11,417 nt of DNA from positions 1 through 11,417 of the forward strand of contig JABDPL010000303.1 in the NCBI GenBank assembly GCA_013042825.1. Direction: 5' to 3'. Shown piece by piece: positions 5,621 to 11,417 of this stretch. The translations under genes and the position numbers were made by a program. How positions within the stretch are numbered: position 1 is the first letter of the stretch; every line of letters begins with the position of its first letter. Source of the stretch: Flavobacteriaceae bacterium (GTDB taxonomy: Bacteria > Bacteroidota > Bacteroidia > Flavobacteriales > Flavobacteriaceae). The notes under the pieces are model-generated. The model saw nothing but the letters and a program-made list of their open reading frames with translations, was not told the origin of the DNA and did not search any database.

Positions 5621-8239
5621 ATGGCTGAAACGATTAGATTAAATAAAGTTTTACGCGAATTGAATATTTCAATTGATCGTGCTGTTGATTTTCTGGAATC
5701 AAAGGGCATTGAGATCGAAAAGCGGCCTACTACAAAAATTACAGCCGAGGTTTACGAGATCTTGTCAGATGAATTCGAAACAGACGCGAGCAAGAAACAG
5801 AAATCAAAACAGGTCGGCAGAGCCAAAATGGAGGAAAAGGAGGCACTGCGACTCGAACGTGAGCGTGAACTTGAGGATAAACAAAAGACAGTTGAGACAG
5901 TAGAAACAAAGGTTGTCAAGGCAAAATCCACCTTATCCGGGTTAACACAGGTCGGTAAGATTGAGCTTGATAAACCCGCCAAGGAAAAAAAGAAAGCGAA
6001 ACCCAAGACCGAGCCGAAGCCTGAGAAAGTTAAGGTTGAAAAGCCTAAACCGAAAAAGCCGGAAATAAAGAAAGAGGTTGTTGAAGAGGTAAAAAAGGAG
6101 AAGGTTGAAACTCAGTACAAGAAATTGACCGGTCCGAAATCCACGGGAGAAAAAATCGACCTTTCAAAGTTTAAAAAGCCTAAGAAGAAGAAAGAAGAGC
6201 CCAAGAAGGTTAAACCTGAAGCTCGTAAAAAAAGAAGGCGCATCAGTAAGGTGGGTCCTCAAGACCAGCAGGGTGGCAGAGGTGAAGGATTTAAATCAAG
6301 AAGAAAACGAAAACAAGTCGTCAAGGAGGAGCCAAGTGCCGAAGAAGTGCAAAAGCAGGTACGGGAGACACTTGAAAAACTTCAGGGTAAAACGAGTAAG
6401 GGTAAAGGTGCAAAATACAGAAGGGATAAACGTGATCTTCACAGGCAAAAAACGGAAGAAGAACGCGCAGCCATCGCAGCTGAAAGCAAGCTTCTGAAAG
6501 TTACGGAATTTGTAACAGCCAGTGAATTGGCTACCATGATGGATGTTCCTGTAACCGATATTATATCAGCCTGTATGTCATTGGGAATGATGGTAACCAT
6601 GAACCAGAGGCTCGATGCTGAGACTCTTAGTATTGTCTCAGAGGAATTCGGTTATGAGGTCGAGTTTGTTACGGCTGATATTGAAGAAGCTATTGAAGAA
6701 GTTGTTGACAGTCCTGAAGATCTCAAACCTCGTGCGCCTATCGTTACGGTTATGGGACATGTTGACCATGGGAAGACGTCCTTACTCGATTATATAAGAA
6801 AAGAAAATGTTATAGCCGGGGAATCCGGTGGAATAACTCAGCACATCGGTGCTTATGGTGTAACACTCGAATCGGGACAGCAGATCGCTTTTCTCGATAC
6901 TCCTGGACACGAAGCCTTTACGGCTATGCGGGCGAGGGGAGCTCAGGTGACTGATATCGCTATAATCGTTGTTGCAGCTGATGATGATATCATGCCTCAA
7001 ACTAAGGAAGCGATCTCTCATGCTCAAGCCGCGGGCGTACCTATAATATTTGCCGTTAATAAAATTGATAAACCAACAGCCAACCCGGAAAAAATAAAAG
7101 AAGGGCTGGCCAACATGAACCTCCTGGTTGAGGATTGGGGTGGCAAGATCCAATCTCAGGATCTATCAGCAAAAACTGGGGAAGGCGTTCCTGATCTGCT
7201 GGAGAAAGTACTTCTGGAGGCCGAACTGTTAGAATTGAAAGCCAATCCTGATAAGCCTGCTCAGGGAACTGTAGTTGAGGCCTTCCTTGATAAGGGCAGG
7301 GGATATGTAGCAACAATACTGGTTCAGTCAGGAACCTTGAGAAAAGGCGACTATGTGTTGGCAGGAAAGCACAGCGGAAAGGTGAGAGCGATGCATGATG
7401 AGCGCGGAAATGATCTCGAAAAGGCAGGGCCATCGCGACCGGTTTCTATACTAGGCTTGGATGGTGCTCCGCAGGCAGGTGACAAATTCAATGTATTTGA
7501 AGATGAACGCGAGGCTAAGCAGATAGCAGCTAAGCGTACACAACTGCAGCGGGAACAATCGGTTAGAACCCAACGTCATATCACCCTGGATGAGATCGGA
7601 AGGCGAATTGCACTTGGCGATTTCAAAGAACTGAATATAATATTGAAAGGTGATGTTGATGGATCTGTGGAAGCACTTACAGATTCCTTCCAAAAACTCT
7701 CTACTGAAGAGATCCAGGTCAACATTATACATAAAGGTGTTGGAGCCATTACGGAAAGCGACGTGTTACTCGCCTCGGCTTCTGATGCCATAATTATAGG
7801 ATTTAACGTCCGGCCAATGGGCAATGCCCGGCAGATTGCCGAAAATGAAGAAATCGATATCCGAACGTATTCGATCATTTATGATGCTATAAACGATTTG
7901 AAGGATGCAATGGAAGGCATGTTGTCGCCTGAATTGAAAGAGGAAATCACCGGAACTGCCGAGATTCGTGAAACCTTTAAAATATCGAAAATCGGTACCA
8001 TTGCAGGTTGTATGGTCACTAATGGCAAGATATTCCGGAATTCCGGTGTCCGGCTCATTCGTGATGGTGTGGTGATTTACACCGGAGAACTCGCCTCACT
8101 AAAACGTTTCAAGGACGATGTTAAGGAGGTTGCCAAAGGATACGATTGCGGTGTGCAGATCAAGAATTTTAACGACCTGAAAGAAGGCGATGTAATTGAA
8201 GCTTTCAAGGAAGTTGAAGTAAAGAAAACACTGAAATAA
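5621..8239 (+). CDS. infB: translation initiation factor IF-2
   Basis: IF-2 (872 residues) is the GTPase that brings fMet-tRNA to the 30S subunit and promotes 50S joining. Residues 1-52 form a small helical N-terminal domain. Residues about 60-290 are a disordered Lys/Glu/Pro-rich linker. A second IF2_N-like helical domain spans about 294-350. The G domain has G1 GHVDHGKT (379-386), G3 DTPGH (426-430), G4 NKID (480-483) and G5 SAK (516-518), all intact. Its switch I region contains the conserved GGITQHIGAY at 403-412. Domains II, III and the tRNA-binding domain IV follow, the last including IGTIAGCMVTNGKI near 791-804. The length is typical for the phylum. The ATG is preceded by an A-rich stretch rather than a clear ribosome binding site. 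Met70 could act as an internal start giving a shorter form, as in Escherichia coli infB, but nothing in the sequence proves it. Confidence 0.97.
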   Translation: MAETIRLNKVLRELNISIDRAVDFLESKGIEIEKRPTTKITAEVYEILSDEFETDASKKQKSKQVGRAKMEEKEALRLERERELEDKQKTVETVETKVVKAKSTLSGLTQVGKIELDKPAKEKKKAKPKTEPKPEKVKVEKPKPKKPEIKKEVVEEVKKEKVETQYKKLTGPKSTGEKIDLSKFKKPKKKKEEPKKVKPEARKKRRRISKVGPQDQQGGRGEGFKSRRKRKQVVKEEPSAEEVQKQVRETLEKLQGKTSKGKGAKYRRDKRDLHRQKTEEERAAIAAESKLLKVTEFVTASELATMMDVPVTDIISACMSLGMMVTMNQRLDAETLSIVSEEFGYEVEFVTADIEEAIEEVVDSPEDLKPRAPIVTVMGHVDHGKTSLLDYIRKENVIAGESGGITQHIGAYGVTLESGQQIAFLDTPGHEAFTAMRARGAQVTDIAIIVVAADDDIMPQTKEAISHAQAAGVPIIFAVNKIDKPTANPEKIKEGLANMNLLVEDWGGKIQSQDLSAKTGEGVPDLLEKVLLEAELLELKANPDKPAQGTVVEAFLDKGRGYVATILVQSGTLRKGDYVLAGKHSGKVRAMHDERGNDLEKAGPSRPVSILGLDGAPQAGDKFNVFEDEREAKQIAAKRTQLQREQSVRTQRHITLDEIGRRIALGDFKELNIILKGDVDGSVEALTDSFQKLSTEEIQVNIIHKGVGAITESDVLLASASDAIIIGFNVRPMGNARQIAENEEIDIRTYSIIYDAINDLKDAMEGMLSPELKEEITGTAEIRETFKISKIGTIAGCMVTNGKIFRNSGVRLIRDGVVIYTGELASLKRFKDDVKEVAKGYDCGVQIKNFNDLKEGDVIEAFKEVEVKKTLK

Positions 8240-8268
8240 AAAAAGCGACTATATCGGTCGCTTTTTTT
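8239..8268. terminator. bidirectional intrinsic terminator between infB and the SPOR gene
   Basis: GCGAC (8245-8249) and GTCGC (8257-8261) form a short stem around a 7-nt loop. It is flanked by an A-run (8240-8244) and a T-run (8262-8268) that can pair to lengthen it. Read on plus it ends infB right at its stop codon. Read on minus, the A-run becomes a T-run and ends the convergent SPOR gene, whose stop is at 8282. Confidence 0.88.
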
Positions 8269-8281
8269 GTTTTCATCGAGC

Positions 8282-8662
8282 TTATTTCTTCTTGGGTTTA
8301 AAGATAAAAGCGTTCCCGAATTTCTTTTTTATCCTGATCAGGGCCCTATCGGCCTCTAACCTGGTCCGGAAATTTCCCACCCAGATTTTATAATTGGGAG
8401 TTTCGTATTCCATACTCACTGGCCATTCGGAATAAGATTGACGAAATTTCATTCGTGTATTTTCGGCGCCTGACCGACTGCCATTGTAAATCTGTATCTT
8501 AAAGTTTTTCGAACGCCGGTTGATATCTTTTTTCAATTCCAGTAATTCATCTATCTGATCATCCTGGTTAACCTCTACCACAGCTTGTTGGGCATTTATA
8601 TTTACCCCCAGGATCAGAGTAAAAAACGCGGTTAGGAGGTAGTATTTTATTTTTGTCGTCAT
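8282..8662 (-). CDS. exported small SPOR-domain protein
   Basis: This 126-residue protein has a signal peptide (MTTKIKYYLLTAFFTLILG, likely cleaved after INA at residue 24). A short charged linker (about 30-50) leads to one SPOR domain (about 53-126) with FKIQIYNGS, YKIWVGNFRTRLEADRALI and a Lys-rich end. SPOR domains bind septal peptidoglycan lacking stem peptides, so a periplasmic, cell-wall-associated place is likely; the exact job is unknown. An in-frame ATG at 8707 would add 15 residues (MTEYNLPLPKIQNAH) before the signal peptide. I chose 8662 because it gives a normal signal peptide and because a good -7 box lies at 8684-8691, inside that extension, leaving a leader of about 15 nt. The gene is monocistronic, convergent with infB and divergent from actA. 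Confidence 0.85.
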   Translation of the reverse strand: MTTKIKYYLLTAFFTLILGVNINAQQAVVEVNQDDQIDELLELKKDINRRSKNFKIQIYNGSRSGAENTRMKFRQSYSEWPVSMEYETPNYKIWVGNFRTRLEADRALIRIKKKFGNAFIFKPKKK

Positions 8663-8683
8663 ATGGGCATTCTGTATTTTTGG

Positions 8684-8718
8684 CAAAGGTAAATTATATT
8701 CGGTCATATCTTAAAAAA
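8684..8718 (-). promoter_or_regulatory. promoter of the SPOR gene
   Basis: On the minus strand TACCTTTG (8691 to 8684) is a full match to the -7 form TAnnTTTG. A T-run at 8718-8713, about 21 nt upstream, may serve as a weak -33 element. Transcription would start near 8677, between the two candidate ATG codons, which favours the ATG at 8662. Confidence 0.6.
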
Positions 8719-8766
8719 TCCCTTATTTAGAATTATTATAAATTAAAGACTAACACTTGGGTAACA

Positions 8767-8797
8767 TTTCAAAAATTGAACATTAATGTTACTTTTG
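8767..8797 (+). promoter_or_regulatory. promoter of the act operon
   Basis: TACTTTTG at 8790-8797 fully matches TAnnTTTG, and TTTC at 8767-8770, exactly 19 nt upstream, differs by one base from TTTG. Transcription would start near 8804, 26 nt before the ATG at 8830. This rules out the TTG at 8776 as the actA start. Confidence 0.7.
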
Positions 8798-8829
8798 CGA
8801 GTGATTTTTATAACCGAATATTTTTCTTT

Positions 8830-10167
8830 ATGAAAAAATCGTACCAAAGTTATTTAAGCATTATTGCTGATTACTTGAGGCCTCCAACTTTCCGATTTTT
8901 CAGTTCGAAACTCCTTGTTATAAACGCATTTTTTTTCCTGTTATTTTCCTGGTCTGTCTCAGCCCAGGAAGGTGATCCGGTTGCAGGTAAGGCACTATTT
9001 AATACAAACTGCGCCGCATGCCACAACCTTGACAGGAAAATGACGGGTCCTGCGCTTCGAAACGTAGAGGCCAGGTTGCTCGAGGAAGAAGGGCTTGATC
9101 GGGAATGGTTGAATGCCTGGATTAGAAATAGTGCAGCGGTTATAAAATCAGGTGATGCCTACGCGAATAAGATCTATGCCGAATACAACAATGCAGCTAT
9201 GACGGCCTTCCCCCAGCTTTCCGATCAGGATCTCGCGAATATTCACGCTTACACGGCCACTGAGAAGGCGGCACCACCACCGGTACCAGCTGGTGCTGCA
9301 GGAGCGGCAGAAGCGGCCGAGTCAGGTGGTATTTCAAATGAACTCATTCTTGGGGCCTTGATCGTCTTATTCGTCCTGCTGGCCATTGGCCTGTACATGG
9401 TAAACAGAACACTGAGACGTTTTGCCGAAGCCAGGCAAATAGACATTGCTGAGATCACGGAACGCAAATCCTTATGGAAAGCTTTTGTGCAAAATGAATT
9501 CCTGATGTTGGTAACATCAATAGTGCTGTTACTGGCAAGTGGATATTACGCCTATGGCTGGATGATGCAGATCGGTATTGATCAGGGTTACCAGCCCGTG
9601 CAACCGATACACTTCTCTCATAAGATTCACGCTGGTGACAATAAGATCGAGTGCCAATATTGCCATTCCTCTGCGCGGGTGAGTAAGCATTCCGGAATCC
9701 CGTCGTTGAATATCTGTATGAATTGCCATAAATCGATTTACGAGTATAATGGTGAAACAACCGCCGAATACAGCAAGGAATTTTACGATGGTGAGATCAA
9801 AAAGATATATGCTGCCGCAGGATGGGATGATGTTAACCAGGAATACACTGGAGAAACCCAACCGGTGAAATGGGTAAGGATTCATAATCTTCCTGATTTG
9901 GCATACTTCAACCACTCCCAGCACGTAAGTGTAGCCGGATTGGAATGCCAGACCTGTCATGGTCCGGTAGAAGAGATGGAGATCCTTTATCAATATTCAC
10001 CTTTAACTATGGGATGGTGCATTAACTGCCACAGGGAAACCAATATTCAGGTTGCTGATAATGCATATTATGAGAAGATTCATGCTGAACTTTCGAAAAA
10101 ATATGGTGTTGAGGAATTGACTGCTGCTCAATTGGGCGGGTTGGAATGCGGTAAATGTCATTATTAA
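8830..10167 (+). CDS. actA: alternative complex III subunit ActA, membrane-anchored cytochrome c with six heme motifs
   Basis: This 445-residue protein belongs to alternative complex III, which oxidises quinol and passes electrons to a cytochrome oxidase. A long signal sequence (about 1-46, hydrophobic 28-41) ends at VSAQ. A class I cytochrome c domain (about 50-145) has CAACH at 61-65 and a likely axial Met in AAMTAFP (Met124). An Ala/Pro-rich linker (about 146-165) leads to two membrane segments, 171-192 and 224-243. A periplasmic multiheme domain follows with CXXCH at 275-279, 296-300, 373-377, 397-401 and 440-444, the last next to the final residue, Tyr445. The pattern HFSHKIHAG (261-269) before the second heme and YFNHSQH (359-365) before the fourth supply likely axial His, as in ActA relatives. 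The ATG at 8830 is chosen because of the promoter at 8767-8797. actB starts 26 nt downstream, so the genes share an operon. ActA is usually called pentaheme; the extra motif is in the N-terminal domain. Confidence 0.9.
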   Translation: MKKSYQSYLSIIADYLRPPTFRFFSSKLLVINAFFFLLFSWSVSAQEGDPVAGKALFNTNCAACHNLDRKMTGPALRNVEARLLEEEGLDREWLNAWIRNSAAVIKSGDAYANKIYAEYNNAAMTAFPQLSDQDLANIHAYTATEKAAPPPVPAGAAGAAEAAESGGISNELILGALIVLFVLLAIGLYMVNRTLRRFAEARQIDIAEITERKSLWKAFVQNEFLMLVTSIVLLLASGYYAYGWMMQIGIDQGYQPVQPIHFSHKIHAGDNKIECQYCHSSARVSKHSGIPSLNICMNCHKSIYEYNGETTAEYSKEFYDGEIKKIYAAAGWDDVNQEYTGETQPVKWVRIHNLPDLAYFNHSQHVSVAGLECQTCHGPVEEMEILYQYSPLTMGWCINCHRETNIQVADNAYYEKIHAELSKKYGVEELTAAQLGGLECGKCHY

Positions 10168-10193
10168 TTACAAGAAGATAACTCATTCAAGAT

Positions 10194-11417
10194 ATGTCAT
10201 CAAACAAGAAATATTGGAAAAATATTGAAGAACTCAAGCCCGGCAATGCTGATTCTGTCGAGGCTTTGAAGCATAAAGAGTTCGTTCAAGAGATTCCTGT
10301 TGATGAATTTTTAGGTGATAAGGATAAACTCGAAAGCTCTTCTACTTCAAGAAGAGATTTCTTAAAGTATGTTGGTTTCAGTACTGCAGCTGCTTCATTA
10401 GCAGCCTGTGAGGGACCGGTTATTCGTTCAATACCTTATGTGGTGCAGCCGGAGCAAATAGTTCCTGGAGTAGCTAATTATTATGCTACTGCAATTGCCA
10501 ATGGGTATGATTTTGCGAGTTTATTGATCAAAACCCGGGAGGGCAGGCCAATAAAGGTCGAGAATAACCAAATGGCGCAAACCCATGGTTCTGCCAATGC
10601 CCGTGTGCATGCATCGGTTCTTGATCTCTATGACAGCTACAGGGTCATGGCGCCGATGAAAAATGGCGAAGCCAGTTCCTGGACAGAACTTGAAAATGAT
10701 CTTAAAGCCAAGTTTGATGAACTCAACGGCGGAGGTAGAGATATTGTCCTCTTAACCCAGACATTTGCAAGTCCGTCAACATCAAAACTAATCGATGAAC
10801 TAAAGTCAAAATATAGTAACCTCAGGCATGTAGTTTATGATGCCATTTCAGAGTCTGCCGCTCTTGATGCCTTTGAGGCAAAGTATGGTGAACGCGGAAT
10901 GGCCAACTACGATTTTTCCAAGGCGGAGGTCATAGTATCTGTGGGCGCCGATTTTCTCGGTGATTGGCAGGGCGGAGGCTTCGATGCCGGTTATGCCAAA
11001 GGTCGTATCCCCCACGACGGAAAAATGTCATATCATGTTCAGTTTGAATCGAATATGACCATTACCGGAGGTAAGGCCGATAAAAGGGTTTCGCTTAAAC
11101 CAAGTGAACAACGCGTTGTTCTGGCGAAACTTTATGGAAAGATCGCCGGTTCTGCAGTTCCGGGTACTTTATCAGCCCGACTTGAGGACGCTGTGGATAA
11201 GGCTGCAGCAGCCTTACAGCAAGCAGGAAATAAAGCTGTTTTGGTTTCCGGCATTCAGGATGCAGATGCACAGACACTTGTACTTGAAATAAATGCAGCC
11301 CTGAGCAGTGAGGTGATGAATACCGAGCAGATGATCAAGACGCGTCAAGGTAGCGATAGTCAGCTCAAAACGCTTATCAGCGACATGAATTCCGGGAAAG
11401 TTGGAGCTCTGGTGATG
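10194..11417 (+). CDS. actB: alternative complex III subunit ActB, N-terminal part, cut by the window edge
   Basis: The first 408 codons are open to the window edge; relatives run to about 1000 residues. ActB is the large periplasmic subunit related to molybdopterin oxidoreductases and ends in an iron-sulfur ferredoxin-like part, which lies outside this window. It carries a Tat motif, TSRRDFLKYVG (51-61), placed after an unusual 50-residue N-terminal extension, the hallmark of the Tat-variant group. The hydrophobic stretch ends in a lipobox LAAC (69-72), so the mature protein should start at a lipid-modified Cys72. Cys72 is the only cysteine in the visible 408 residues. There is thus no N-terminal iron-sulfur cluster site of the sort found in true molybdoenzymes, in line with ActB lacking the cofactor in this domain. 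GRPIKVENNQ (about 117-126) and VSVGADFLGDW (about 248-258) match the family fold. Co-transcribed with actA; the remaining act genes are expected to the right. Confidence 0.92.
   Translation, partial: MSSNKKYWKNIEELKPGNADSVEALKHKEFVQEIPVDEFLGDKDKLESSSTSRRDFLKYVGFSTAAASLAACEGPVIRSIPYVVQPEQIVPGVANYYATAIANGYDFASLLIKTREGRPIKVENNQMAQTHGSANARVHASVLDLYDSYRVMAPMKNGEASSWTELENDLKAKFDELNGGGRDIVLLTQTFASPSTSKLIDELKSKYSNLRHVVYDAISESAALDAFEAKYGERGMANYDFSKAEVIVSVGADFLGDWQGGGFDAGYAKGRIPHDGKMSYHVQFESNMTITGGKADKRVSLKPSEQRVVLAKLYGKIAGSAVPGTLSARLEDAVDKAAAALQQAGNKAVLVSGIQDADAQTLVLEINAALSSEVMNTEQMIKTRQGSDSQLKTLISDMNSGKVGALVM

Noticed and set aside
6782..7433. Minus-strand ORFs of over 120 codons opposite infB
   Set aside because: They overlap the G domain of IF-2, show no family motifs, and are explained by codon bias on the real strand.
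8663..8707. Longer start of the SPOR gene at 8707
   Set aside because: The promoter -7 box lies inside this stretch, and the extra 15 residues would sit in front of an otherwise normal signal peptide.
8776..8829. N-terminal extension of actA from a TTG at 8776
   Set aside because: The extension overlaps the -7 box at 8790-8797 and would start before the predicted transcript. The ATG at 8830 gives a sensible signal sequence.
1..11417. Mobile elements, CRISPR arrays, defence or toxin-antitoxin genes
   Set aside because: I saw no transposase, regularly spaced repeats, terminal inverted repeats with target duplications, or small paired toxin-like genes; all large frames belong to known core families.

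Overview
The window looks like chromosomal core DNA from a member of the Bacteroidota, most likely a flavobacterium (Flavobacteriaceae or a close relative). Four things point there. Upstream regions carry the Bacteroidota housekeeping promoter form (TTTG, about 19 nt, TAnnTTTG). Strong Shine-Dalgarno sites are almost absent. NusA lacks the proteobacterial C-terminal repeats. The right end starts an alternative complex III (Act) operon next to infB, an order I remember as common in flavobacteria. I see no insertion sequence, CRISPR array, phage gene or toxin-antitoxin pair.

Layout. Positions 1-2337 (minus strand) hold the first 779 codons of a large membrane protein of the DUF2723 / glycosyltransferase family 117 type, a candidate protein O-mannosyltransferase; it runs off the left edge. 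A tRNA-Gln(TTG) with a textbook promoter and a strong terminator follows at 2437-2589. A noncoding stretch of about 250 nt (2590-2841) holds a structured element that can form several stems. A tandem-domain universal stress protein lies on the minus strand at 2842-3666.

The centre is a plus-strand transcription/translation operon: rimP (30S maturation), nusA (elongation, termination and antitermination) and infB (IF-2). A promoter lies at 3721-3752. A terminator-shaped hairpin sits between that promoter and the rimP start, so the operon may be controlled by attenuation. A second, weaker promoter candidate precedes infB. A hairpin with T-runs on both strands (8239-8268) separates infB from a convergent small exported SPOR-domain protein.

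At the right, a divergent promoter pair between 8663 and 8829 serves the SPOR gene (minus) and the act operon (plus). ActA is a membrane-anchored multiheme cytochrome c with six CXXCH motifs, one of them in an N-terminal class I cytochrome domain. ActB (first 408 codons, cut by the right edge) has a Tat motif joined to a lipobox. Together they begin the quinol-oxidising alternative complex III, which replaces cytochrome bc1 and passes electrons towards a terminal oxidase.

I found no clearly new system. The items most worth a second look are the rimP leader hairpin, the structured element after tRNA-Gln, and the six-heme layout of ActA.
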